A stretch of DNA of 64,000 nt from Treponema sp. (GTDB taxonomy: Bacteria > Spirochaetota > Spirochaetia > Treponematales > Treponemataceae): assembly GCA_017484285.1 (NCBI GenBank), contig JAFUTH010000009.1:97197-161196 (forward strand), in the 5' to 3' direction. Shown here piece by piece: positions 1-7,601 of the stretch; the stretch's first letter is position 1; the number at the start of each line of letters is the position of its first letter. The position numbers and the translations under genes were made by a program. Below the pieces are notes generated by a model. That model made no database searches, was not told the DNA's origin, and was given only the letters and a program-made list of their open reading frames with translations.

Positions 1-1194
1 CAAATCGAAGACAGCCTCAAATCGCTCGTGTCAAAATCGCAGGAAATCGGCTACATTACGGGGCACGGCGAACTTGACTTCACCAATTCAGAAACTGGCT
101 CGGCTCGGCTCGCGTCTCTCATTTCTGACCGCTACACGTTCAAGGAAATCAACCTTAAAGAAGAGGAAATTCCCTCGAGCCTTGCGAGCATCGTGATTGA
201 TGGCCCGAAAGAGGCGTTCACCGACGAAGAACTCTATAAAATCGACCAGTATGTGCTCAGAGGCGGCAATTTGCTCGTGTTCGCAGACCCGTTCATCGAG
301 AATTTGCCCGACAATCAGTATCAGCCGCCGAGCTACACGCCGCTCAACACGGGAATCGAAAAAAATCTCGAAAAGTACGGCATCCGTCTTGAGAAAAACT
401 ACGTGTACGACAAAAACAGCTATTCGGCGAATGACCGACGCTACGGAAAATTGCAGTATTATTTCGCACCGATGATGCAAAAAGACTCGCTCGACCAGAA
501 AAATCCCATCTCCAAGAATTTGGGGTACGTGATTTTCTTCCAGAACGGCGCGATTGACGTCTCCGGCGCAAAAGAGAACAAAAACGCGCGCGTCACGGTG
601 CTTGCAAAATCGTCAAAAGAATCATGGACAATCGACTCGAACATCATCATGAATCCGACCTTCATTTCCGTTCCGAGCGACAAAGACTCGCTCAAGAGCG
701 AAAATCTCGCGGTTCTCGTTGAGGGCAAGTTTGATTCAGCATTTGCGGGGAAACCTGCGGGAAACTCCGCGTCAGATTCAGCTGCTTCTGCTGGGGGCGA
801 TTCACTCGCTTCAAACGAGCACCTTGCAAAATCGGTTCAGAACAGCAAAATCATCGTCGTCTCAAGCTCAATTGTCGGTGGCGGTCGTTCTGCTTCGGTC
901 GGCGTGCAGCTCTTGGACGAAAACGGCACGCAGCCCGTCTCGATGTTCGTCCGAAACGCGATTGACTACTTGAACGGCGAGGAAGACTTGTGTCTCATGC
1001 GCACGAAGGGCTTGGCGTTGAACACGCTCACCATAAAGAGCACGAGCGCGTCAAACATCGCCAAATACTTCAACGAAATCGGCTTGGTCGTCCTCGTCGC
1101 GCTTGCGGGGCTCATCGTCCTTGTCAGAATCAAAGCGAAAAAGCAGGCGATTCGGGAGCGATATAATCCAAATGATGAGAGGATTGAAAAATGA
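1..1194 (+). CDS. GldG-family ABC transporter auxiliary protein, 5' end cut by window
   Basis: The reading frame is open from base 1, so the true start lies upstream of the window; the GTG at 28 is probably only an internal codon. What is visible is the C-terminal part of a GldG / ABC-type auxiliary protein (PF09822-like), a large extracytoplasmic domain anchored by membrane segments and working with an ABC exporter. The region around GYITGHGELDF followed by a conserved segment that places a predicted DPF motif (VFADPF, about base 290) is typical of the family. A single hydrophobic segment (IGLVVLVALAGLIVLV, bases 1079-1126) precedes a basic tail. It overlaps the next gene, a DUF4340 protein, by 4 nt (ATGA), the usual pairing in this system. 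The ATPase and permease genes are expected just upstream. Substrate unknown. Confidence 0.8.
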   Translation, partial: QIEDSLKSLVSKSQEIGYITGHGELDFTNSETGSARLASLISDRYTFKEINLKEEEIPSSLASIVIDGPKEAFTDEELYKIDQYVLRGGNLLVFADPFIENLPDNQYQPPSYTPLNTGIEKNLEKYGIRLEKNYVYDKNSYSANDRRYGKLQYYFAPMMQKDSLDQKNPISKNLGYVIFFQNGAIDVSGAKENKNARVTVLAKSSKESWTIDSNIIMNPTFISVPSDKDSLKSENLAVLVEGKFDSAFAGKPAGNSASDSAASAGGDSLASNEHLAKSVQNSKIIVVSSSIVGGGRSASVGVQLLDENGTQPVSMFVRNAIDYLNGEEDLCLMRTKGLALNTLTIKSTSASNIAKYFNEIGLVVLVALAGLIVLVRIKAKKQAIRERYNPNDERIEK

Positions 1195-1787
1195 ACAAAT
1201 TGATGATGCGAAAACTGATACTGGCGGGCGCAGTTGTGTTGCTCGCGCTGATTTATATCATTCAGGTGATTGCTGGAAATCGCTCGAGCGTAAAGGATTT
1301 CGTGATTGAAAAATCGTTTGATACGATTGAGATTGCTTCGAGCGACAAAGGCGCGGTAACACTCAAACGGTACGGCGATTTTTGGAAAATCGGCATGAAC
1401 GACACGGACACAAACAAAGTCGCGCCGATTGTCGAGGCGGTCAAAAATATCCGCACGCTGAGCGTTGTTTCAACCTCTTCAAGCGATGACGCAATCGAGC
1501 GATACGGCTTTTCTGACGCGCAAAAAATCACGGTTCGGGTGAGCGACAACGGAAAAGAATACCTTGCGCTCGAAATCGGAAAAGACGCGGCGAACGGTCA
1601 GCAGAACTACGTGCGCTTGAACGGAAAGAGCGACATCTATCTCGCGACGAATGCGCTCAAAAGCAAATTCTCTGTTACCGAGAGCGATTTGATAAAAGCG
1701 CCAGAGCCAGCCCCCGCGCAGGAAGCAGCTCCCGAAGCGAGTGAATCTTCTGGCGCGGCTAGCGAAGAAAGTCCGAATTTGTTGTAG
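1191..1787 (+). CDS. DUF4340 domain protein, partner of GldG-type ABC system
   Basis: A 198-residue protein with one N-terminal membrane anchor (about residues 5-24) and an extracytoplasmic beta-rich domain of the DUF4340 type, ending in a low-complexity Ala/Pro/Glu/Ser tail (from about residue 165). The start overlaps the stop of the GldG-type gene by 4 nt, so the two are translationally coupled. DUF4340 proteins regularly follow GldG-like proteins and are thought to be accessory subunits of the exporter; biochemical function is not established. It is short for the family, which often carries two DUF4340 repeats. Confidence 0.75.
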   Translation: MNKLMMRKLILAGAVVLLALIYIIQVIAGNRSSVKDFVIEKSFDTIEIASSDKGAVTLKRYGDFWKIGMNDTDTNKVAPIVEAVKNIRTLSVVSTSSSDDAIERYGFSDAQKITVRVSDNGKEYLALEIGKDAANGQQNYVRLNGKSDIYLATNALKSKFSVTESDLIKAPEPAPAQEAAPEASESSGAASEESPNLL

Positions 1788-1835
1788 TCGGTTAACAGAA
1801 AATTCGCTATATTTAGAGAGAATAGGAGTTAGAAA

Positions 1836-3089
1836 ATGGCAAAAAATCTTACGCCAATGACATTGCTCTGCGGTTATCTCGGTGCGGGAAAAACCACATT
1901 GCTCAATAAAGTGCTTAACAATCAGGAAGGCTACAAGGTCGCTGTTATCGTAAATGACATCGGCGAGGTCAATGTCGATGCAAAATTGATTGCTGACGGT
2001 GCGAAAATCACCGATACGAGCGACATCGTTCCGCTCACAAACGGCTGTATCTGCTGTACGCTCAAAAGCCAGCTTGCCCAGAATATCGAAAACCTCATTA
2101 AAACGGGCAAATACGACTACATCATGATTGAGGCGTCGGGCGTGTGCGAGCCAATGCCAATCGCTCAGGAGCTTGAGCTGATTAAAAACGGCAAGCTCGA
2201 CAATGTGGTCGGCGTGGTTGACGCTGCCCGCTTGGTTGACGAATTCGCGGGTGGTGACAAATTGCTTGCCAAAGAAGCAATCGGCGAGGAAGATATTGAG
2301 TCGCTCTTGGTTCAGCAGATTGAGTTCTGCTCAACGCTCGTTATCAACAAAAAGGATTTGGTTACAGAAGACCAGTTCAAGAAAGTCCGCAAGGTCATCG
2401 AAGTGTTGCACCCAGGCGTAAAGATTATCGAAACGAGCCACGGCGATGTTCCAGTTTCTGACATTCTCGCGACGGGTAGCTTTGAATTTGAAACCGTCTA
2501 TGCAAGCGCAGGCTGGTGCAAGCAGCTTGAAGAAGGTGAAGTCGATGATGACGACGATGATGATGAAGAGCACGAACACCATCATCACGACCATGACGAG
2601 CACGAAGAACATGAACATCACGACGACGAACATGAAGAGCACGAGCATCATCATGACCACGATGAAGACGAGCACGGTCACCACCACCATCACCACGAAC
2701 ACAGACACGAGGGCGAAAGCGAAGACGAATACGGAATCGGCACATTCATCTACTACCGCCGAAAGCCGTTTGACCGCCAAAAACTCGACGAATACGCAAA
2801 CAAATGGCCAAAGAACATCATCCGCTGCAAGGGATTGCTTTGGTTCAGCGATGAGCAGGAAATGGCGTATGTCTTTGAGACAAGCGGACGGCAGATTCAG
2901 GCGGGTTACTCAGGACAGTGGATTGCCGCTGCTCCCAAAAAAGAGCAAGAGAAAATCCTTGCCGCAAATCCCGAAATCAAAAAAGAATGGGACGAGACGG
3001 TGGGCGACCGCATGGTAAAACTCTGCGTTATCGGTCAGAACCTCGACAAAAAAGCGATTTCTGCCGAACTTGACGCGTGCTTGGCGTAA
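1836..3089 (+). CDS. CobW/COG0523-family metal-binding GTPase with His-rich insert
   Basis: A 417-residue G3E GTPase, a family that delivers metals (zinc, cobalt or others) to client proteins. Walker A is GYLGAGKTT (residues 13-21), the signature metal-binding CxCC is C71-I-C73-C74, and a NKKD motif near residue 170 recognises guanine. The C-terminal CobW_C domain covers roughly residues 300-400. Between the two domains, about residues 234-298, lies an unusually long run of His, Asp and Glu, a likely metal buffer or sensor. A good RBS (AGGAG, 1825-1829) precedes the ATG. It is transcribed alone and ends in a bidirectional terminator shared with cheB. Which metal is handled cannot be read from the sequence, and no Zur-type site was recognised. 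Confidence 0.9.
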   Translation: MAKNLTPMTLLCGYLGAGKTTLLNKVLNNQEGYKVAVIVNDIGEVNVDAKLIADGAKITDTSDIVPLTNGCICCTLKSQLAQNIENLIKTGKYDYIMIEASGVCEPMPIAQELELIKNGKLDNVVGVVDAARLVDEFAGGDKLLAKEAIGEEDIESLLVQQIEFCSTLVINKKDLVTEDQFKKVRKVIEVLHPGVKIIETSHGDVPVSDILATGSFEFETVYASAGWCKQLEEGEVDDDDDDDEEHEHHHHDHDEHEEHEHHDDEHEEHEHHHDHDEDEHGHHHHHHEHRHEGESEDEYGIGTFIYYRRKPFDRQKLDEYANKWPKNIIRCKGLLWFSDEQEMAYVFETSGRQIQAGYSGQWIAAAPKKEQEKILAANPEIKKEWDETVGDRMVKLCVIGQNLDKKAISAELDACLA

Positions 3090-3114
3090 GTAAACTGAAA
3101 ATTGAAAATTGAAA

Positions 3115-3159
3115 AAAATGCCCCGCAACGATGTGAATGACACAGTTGCGGGGCATTTT
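3115..3159. terminator. Bidirectional intrinsic terminator between CobW-type gene and cheB
   Basis: Arms AAAATGCCCCGCAAC (3115-3129) and GTTGCGGGGCATTTT (3145-3159) pair perfectly over 15 bp around a 15-nt loop. The A/T ends give a U-run on both strands, so it can end both convergent genes. Confidence 0.9.
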
Positions 3160-3160
3160 G

Positions 3161-4363
3161 TTATGAGTTTTCTCTCGCGAGTTTTGAAATCTCGTCTGCC
3201 ATTTTTTCGAGCGGAACTTGCTTTTGTACACCGCCCAACTCAAAGGCAACCTTTGGCATGCCGTAGACGATAGAGCTCGCTTCGTCCTGACCGAGCGTCC
3301 ATGCGCCCTGTTTGCGCATTTCGGCAAGTTCAACTGCGCCGTCTTTGCCCATGCCTGTCATGATGACGCCGAGCGCGTGGTTCTGATAGACTTTTGCGAC
3401 GGACTCAAAGAGAACGTCAGCGGACGGACGGTGACCGTTTCGCTGTGCTTCTTGCGAGAGTCGGAGCGTCTTTTTGCCGAGTGGCGATTGCTCGACGTAG
3501 ATGTGATAGTTACCCGGCGCGATGTAGACCTTTCCGCTTTCGATAGGGTCGCCGTCTTCTGCTTCTTTGACGGCAAGCGCGCAGATTTTGTCGAGCGAGT
3601 TTGCGAATTCTTTGGTGAAGCCTGCTGGCATGTGCTGAACGACGAGCACCGGCTGCTTTAGGCGCGGATCAATCATTTTGAATACGTCGCGCAGTGCGTT
3701 CGGACCACCCGTTGAAATACCGATTGCGATGACTTCGATTTTGCCTGGCTTGCGGAGCGGCTCGATAACAGCTGGCTCTTTTGGCGTAGGAGCGGCGAAT
3801 GAGAGCGGTTTTGCGGGCGTTTTGTTTTTTTCGTCGGCAAGGAATTGTTTTGCTTTTTCTTCGCCCATTGCGGCAGTGAGTTTTCGTGTGACTGCGCGCT
3901 CTGAAGCAAGATTTGAATAAAAATCACCGCCACGAACGATTTTTCCGTGACGACGCGCATAGGCGCCGCCATATGAAGAAATGAGCTCAATCAATCGGTC
4001 AGAGACAGAACTGATGTCGGCTGAAACGGAGCCGTTCGGCTTTGTGATGAAGTCAGATGCTCCGAGTTCGAGACATTCCATGGTGACCGCAGCGCCTTTT
4101 TCTGCAATGCTCGAAAGAATGATGACAGGAATATCAACACGGTTCTGTTTGCGCCATCGAAGGAATTCAACGCCCGTCATAACCGGCATTTCGATGTCGA
4201 GGACAATGACATCTGGCTTTACAAGCGGCAGCTTTTCGATGAGGAATTGACCGTTCATTGCCTTTCCGACAACGGTCAGACCTTCTGTACCATCGATAAC
4301 GTGAGAAATAAGGTTGCGCATAAGCGCGGAGTCGTCACAAATAAGAACTGATATATCTTCCAT
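3161..4363 (-). CDS. cheB: Chemotaxis protein-glutamate methylesterase CheB
   Basis: CheB removes methyl groups from (and deamidates) chemoreceptors, opposing CheR. The 400-residue protein has an N-terminal receiver domain (residues 1-120) with acidic pocket D10/D11, phosphoacceptor D56 and K108, a linker of about 85 residues, and a C-terminal methylesterase domain with catalytic S217 (GISTGG), H244 (VVQHMP) and D341 (GMGKDG). All are intact, so it should be active. GGGAG precedes the ATG by 7 nt. It lies downstream of cheR on the same strand, with a hairpin/T-run in between that may lower its expression relative to cheR. Confidence 0.97.
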   Translation of the reverse strand: MEDISVLICDDSALMRNLISHVIDGTEGLTVVGKAMNGQFLIEKLPLVKPDVIVLDIEMPVMTGVEFLRWRKQNRVDIPVIILSSIAEKGAAVTMECLELGASDFITKPNGSVSADISSVSDRLIELISSYGGAYARRHGKIVRGGDFYSNLASERAVTRKLTAAMGEEKAKQFLADEKNKTPAKPLSFAAPTPKEPAVIEPLRKPGKIEVIAIGISTGGPNALRDVFKMIDPRLKQPVLVVQHMPAGFTKEFANSLDKICALAVKEAEDGDPIESGKVYIAPGNYHIYVEQSPLGKKTLRLSQEAQRNGHRPSADVLFESVAKVYQNHALGVIMTGMGKDGAVELAEMRKQGAWTLGQDEASSIVYGMPKVAFELGGVQKQVPLEKMADEISKLARENS

Positions 4364-4378
4364 GTTTTATCTCCCTAT

Positions 4379-4411
4379 AAAAAAATCAGTCTGCACGTAA
4401 AAATGCAGACT
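4379..4411 (-). terminator. Hairpin with T-run between cheR and cheB (attenuator or terminator)
   Basis: On the minus strand AGTCTGCA / TGCAGACT (4388-4395 and 4404-4411) form an 8-bp stem with an 8-nt loop, followed after GA by seven T (4379-4385). It sits after cheR and before cheB, and would stop or reduce transcription from cheR into cheB. No separate cheB promoter is obvious in the 68-nt gap. Confidence 0.7.
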
Positions 4412-4431
4412 AAACATCAGCGCAGAATCAC

Positions 4432-5247
4432 CTACACTTGCTTTTGATACAGACACGCCCAATCAGTCTTAAGGAATTCGAATTTTGTTTCCATGCCGAA
4501 CAAACTCTCTGAGTGCCCGATGAACAAGTACGAATGATTTGCCATTGAATTCCAAAAGCGGTCGATAACTGCCTTTTGAGCGGGCTCGTCGAAATAGATG
4601 AGTACGTTTCGGCAGAAAACGACATCGAGATTTCGCGCGCCAGAGTCGTTTCGAAGATTGTGATAGTCGAATTTGATTGTGGACATAAGCTCAGGCTTTA
4701 CCTGATATCCGCGGTCGTTCTTGGTGAAGAAGCGGTCGAGGTATTTTTGCGGGATGCCCGTGATTCGCGCCTCTGGATAGAAGCCTGCCTGACCTGTCAT
4801 GAGACATTTGAGCGAAATGTCCGAGGCTGTGATTTGGAATTTGTACGGTGGCGGAAGAATGTCTGCCAAAATCATGGCAATTGTGTATGGTTCTTCGCCC
4901 GTTGAACAGCCTGCACTCCAAATGCGTACCGTTGTGTCGCCAGTTTTGCGTTTGTTTTCCAATACGTGAGGAATGACATAGTTTACAAGAGCATCGAAAT
5001 GTGGCTGATTTCGGAAGAATCGCGTCAAGTTCGTCGTAACAGAGTCGAGCATGATTTTCATCTCTTCTTTGTTTGACATTACGAGACGGTAATATTCTTC
5101 TACGGAGTCTAATTGTTTTTCTCTCAGTTTTTCTTTTAATCGGCTATCGAGGATAGAGCGATTTGTTGCTGAGAATGTGATTCCGCTTTCGTCGTAGATG
5201 ACTTTGCGGAACATGTCAAATTCTGCATCTGTTAATAAGTCTGCCAT
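4432..5247 (-). CDS. cheR: Chemoreceptor methyltransferase CheR
   Basis: CheR methylates glutamates of methyl-accepting chemotaxis proteins using SAM. At 271 residues it has the usual size: an N-terminal helical domain (1-80) with the family motif TTNLTRFFRN (71-80), and a Rossmann SAM domain with IWSAGCSTGEEPY (109-121) and the later DVVFCRNVLIYF segment. No beta-subdomain TPR extension is present. The start is supported by homology (MADLL...), yet no Shine-Dalgarno sequence precedes it and a strong -10 box lies only 7 nt upstream, suggesting a leaderless mRNA. cheB follows on the same strand. Confidence 0.96.
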   Translation of the reverse strand: MADLLTDAEFDMFRKVIYDESGITFSATNRSILDSRLKEKLREKQLDSVEEYYRLVMSNKEEMKIMLDSVTTNLTRFFRNQPHFDALVNYVIPHVLENKRKTGDTTVRIWSAGCSTGEEPYTIAMILADILPPPYKFQITASDISLKCLMTGQAGFYPEARITGIPQKYLDRFFTKNDRGYQVKPELMSTIKFDYHNLRNDSGARNLDVVFCRNVLIYFDEPAQKAVIDRFWNSMANHSYLFIGHSESLFGMETKFEFLKTDWACLYQKQV

Positions 5248-5254
5248 AGCGATA

Positions 5255-5283
5255 ATTATACAACCATAATTTCAAATTGTAAA
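5255..5283 (-). promoter_or_regulatory. Sigma-70-type promoter of cheR, abutting the start codon
   Basis: Minus strand TTTACA (5283-5278), 17-nt spacer, TATAAT (5260-5255). Only 7 nt separate the -10 box from the cheR ATG (5247), placing the expected start of transcription at or within a base of the ATG. Confidence 0.75.
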
Positions 5284-5330
5284 CAATTTTAAGAATTGCG
5301 GTCGCGGTGATTTTGTCGTTACATCGTCCG

Positions 5331-5359
5331 TTGAAACAAACAATTCTTAGTGCTAAAAT
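5331..5359 (+). promoter_or_regulatory. Sigma-70-type promoter of lptC-lptA-lptB
   Basis: TTGAAA (5331-5336), 17-nt spacer, TAAAAT (5354-5359). The ATG of lptC is 15 nt beyond the -10 box, leaving a leader of about 8-9 nt with no Shine-Dalgarno sequence. Divergent from the cheR promoter. Confidence 0.7.
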
Positions 5360-5374
5360 CTTAACGCAAATCTG

Positions 5375-5977
5375 ATGAAAAAAAATCTTTTCCGTTCATT
5401 TTTTTTTGTTTTTCTCTCCGCGATTCTCGCTGTTTCCTGTTCTCTCAATTATCTCAAGGGCGAAAACTCCGAAGATACGATTCCCGAATTCAGTTTTAAA
5501 AACGCCGATTATACCAAATACGAATCGAGCAAAAAAAACGTGCGCCTAAACGCGGCTGAACTCGAGCAATACAAAAGCGATAATGCCATCTTTGCGAAAA
5601 ATGCCGAATTTGAAACATACGAAAAAGACGGCAAACTCCAGACGAGCGGACGGTGCGAGCTCATTTCCGCGAATACCAAAAATGAAGTCTACACGCTGTA
5701 CGGCAATATTTTGCTGAATCTCAAAAAACAAAATATGAAAATCTCCGCGGATTCACTCAACTTCAACAAAAAAACGGAGCAAATCACGAGTGGCAAAAAC
5801 AGCGAAGTGCAGCTCACGAAAGACGACATCACAATGACAGGGTACGGCTTTAGCGCAAGCGGCGTGAGCAAATCATTCTCGTTCATCGATCGGGTTGAAG
5901 GCACGATACAAACGTCAGATGACGCGACGGAGAGTGACGAGGCAGCAGAAGACGAGGTTCCAGATGAAGATGAATAA
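5375..5977 (+). CDS. lptC: LptC-like LPS-transport bridge protein, possible lipoprotein
   Basis: A 200-residue protein with an N-terminal hydrophobic segment and an LptC-type periplasmic beta-jellyroll (about residues 40-175), recognisable from its repeating strand pattern and its position before lptA and lptB. LptC links the inner-membrane ABC transporter to the LptA bridge. The N-terminus ends in LAVSC (C22), which fits a loose spirochaete lipobox, so it may be lipid-anchored rather than held by an uncleaved helix as in E. coli. The C-terminus is strongly acidic. The lptA start lies inside its last codons. No RBS is visible. Many treponemes lack classical LPS, so the cargo may be another glycolipid. 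Confidence 0.8.
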   Translation: MKKNLFRSFFFVFLSAILAVSCSLNYLKGENSEDTIPEFSFKNADYTKYESSKKNVRLNAAELEQYKSDNAIFAKNAEFETYEKDGKLQTSGRCELISANTKNEVYTLYGNILLNLKKQNMKISADSLNFNKKTEQITSGKNSEVQLTKDDITMTGYGFSASGVSKSFSFIDRVEGTIQTSDDATESDEAAEDEVPDEDE

Positions 5978-6734
5978 ACTGCTTGTGCTCGTCGGCGCGC
6001 TTTTTTGTTTGTTTTGCGCATCGCTTTTTTCTGAAGAGATACACTTTCAGGCTGATTCGATGACGGGCGTTTCTGGAAGTAAAACAGATGAGACGCGGCT
6101 TGCGGGAAACGCCTATGTTAAAACAAACACCATGGAAATCAAAGCGGAGGTTATCATCTTAAATGGGGATGATTTCCGATACATAACAGCTGAGGGCAGC
6201 GTCGAGGGAAAAAATACCGAGACAAGCATGGATTTTACCTGCGGGCGATTGCGTTTCGACCGTCAGACAAAACTTGCGCGGCTTGAAGACTCGGTGCACA
6301 TGATTGACACCGAAAACGAAGTCACCGCTGATGCGCAAATCATTGAGTATAATCAGAATAATGAGATTGCGACGATGCAGATTGGAGTCTCGCTTAAGCA
6401 GAAAAACAATACGTGTACTTCCGCGTTTGCAATTTATCGAAAAAAAGCGCAAATGCTTGAAATGAGCGGCAATCCAAAAATCGTCCAGGGTGAGGATACG
6501 TTCCGTGCGCAGGAAATCATCCTCAATCTTGACTCGCAGGAAATTACGCTTTCAGGCAGGGTGAGCGGTACGGTAACTGATTCCAAAAAAGAAGAGAAAA
6601 AGCCTGCCGAGACTCCTGATGTGTCAGCGGATGAAAAGCAGGAACCTGCTGCTGACGAAAAAGAAAAACCTGTTGAGCCTGCTGAGGTGCCAACAGGTGA
6701 AAACGGCGACGAGCCAACGGGAGAAGAAGAATGA
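5964..6734 (+). CDS. lptA: LptA/OstA-family periplasmic lipid-bridge protein
   Basis: A 256-residue OstA-domain protein: signal peptide MKMNKLLVLVGALFCLFCAS followed by repeated beta-strand units (DETRLAGNAYVKTNTMEIKA..., about residues 30-195) that build the Lpt bridge across the periplasm. An upstream in-frame ATG at 5895 would add 23 very basic residues before the signal peptide and is rejected; GAGG at 5954-5957 supports the start at 5964. The last 50 residues are a Pro/Glu/Lys-rich acidic tail (from about residue 210), unusual for LptA. It overlaps lptC by 14 nt and lptB by 4 nt. Confidence 0.85.
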   Translation: MKMNKLLVLVGALFCLFCASLFSEEIHFQADSMTGVSGSKTDETRLAGNAYVKTNTMEIKAEVIILNGDDFRYITAEGSVEGKNTETSMDFTCGRLRFDRQTKLARLEDSVHMIDTENEVTADAQIIEYNQNNEIATMQIGVSLKQKNNTCTSAFAIYRKKAQMLEMSGNPKIVQGEDTFRAQEIILNLDSQEITLSGRVSGTVTDSKKEEKKPAETPDVSADEKQEPAADEKEKPVEPAEVPTGENGDEPTGEEE

Positions 6735-7498
6735 GCGATGAAATAACCACCACAGAGCACACCGAACAACCCTACCACACCTTGCGCGTCAGCTCGCTCT
6801 ACAAATCATTCGGAAAAAAGAAGGTCGTGCAGGGCGTCGATTTCAAGATGCACACGGGCGAGGTCTTAGGCTTGCTCGGACCGAACGGAGCCGGAAAGAC
6901 GACGAGTTTTTACATGATAGTCGGATTTTACAAGCCAACATCGGGCGAAATTTTCCTTGATGACAAACGAATCACGCCGCTCCCGATGTTCAAGCGCGCG
7001 CAGCTCGGCATTTCCTACCTTCCGCAGGAGCCGAGCGTCTTTAAAAAGCTCACCGTCGAAGAAAACATCTGGTCGATTCTTGAGACGCGCCCCGATTTGA
7101 CACGCGCCGAAAAAAAACAAAAGCTCGAAGAGCTCATCGAAGAATTCGCTATCGGCAGAATCCGAAAACAGCTCGCGTATACCCTCTCTGGCGGCGAGCG
7201 CCGTCGTACAGAAATTGCGCGCTCGCTTGCGATTGAGCCAAAATTTCTCCTTCTTGACGAGCCGTTCGCAGGCATCGACCCGATTGCCGTCGCCGACATC
7301 AAGGGCATGATAAAATTGCTCTCGAATCGCGGCATCGGCGTTCTCATCACCGACCATAACGTCCGCGACACGCTCGAAATCACCGACCGCGCAATCATCG
7401 TCAGCACCGGACAGATTTTGATTCAGGGCACCAAGCAAGATATTATCGACAGCCCCGTCGCCCGCGAAATCTATCTCGGCGAATCATTCCATATGTAG
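6731..7498 (+). CDS. lptB: LPS export ABC transporter ATP-binding protein LptB
   Basis: A 255-residue ABC ATPase of the LptB type that powers lipid extraction from the inner membrane. Walker A GPNGAGKTT (50-58), Q-loop in YLPQEPSVF (about 99-107), signature LSGGERRR (about 158), Walker B FLLLDEPFAGIDP (about 182) and H-loop H213 region (LITDHNVRDT) all match; LSGGERRRTEIARSLA and the DHNVRDTL segment are strongly LptB-specific. It has a 17-residue N-terminal extension. ATGA overlap with lptA. The LptF/LptG permeases are not in this window. Confidence 0.95.
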   Translation: MSDEITTTEHTEQPYHTLRVSSLYKSFGKKKVVQGVDFKMHTGEVLGLLGPNGAGKTTSFYMIVGFYKPTSGEIFLDDKRITPLPMFKRAQLGISYLPQEPSVFKKLTVEENIWSILETRPDLTRAEKKQKLEELIEEFAIGRIRKQLAYTLSGGERRRTEIARSLAIEPKFLLLDEPFAGIDPIAVADIKGMIKLLSNRGIGVLITDHNVRDTLEITDRAIIVSTGQILIQGTKQDIIDSPVAREIYLGESFHM

Positions 7499-7522
7499 GC
7501 GCAGAACCGCATCATTTTTAGT

Positions 7523-7551
7523 TTGACATCTCTAATTCTATCGGTTATTAT
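7523..7551 (+). promoter_or_regulatory. Sigma-70-type promoter of rny
   Basis: TTGACA (7523-7528), 17-nt spacer, TATTAT (7546-7551). The expected start near 7558 gives a normal leader of about 44 nt, with TAGGAG (7587-7592) as RBS. Confidence 0.85.
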
Positions 7552-7601
7552 AGAAAGACTTGATTGAAAAATCTTGATTCAGAAACTAGGAGTATCAAAA
7601 A

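Noticed and set aside
2331..2780. Minus-strand open frame of 149 codons, hydrophobic Val/Met-rich
   Set aside because: Shadow of the His/Asp codons of the CobW-type gene.
5895..5963. Upstream start of lptA
   Set aside because: It would add 23 very basic residues in front of a clear signal peptide.
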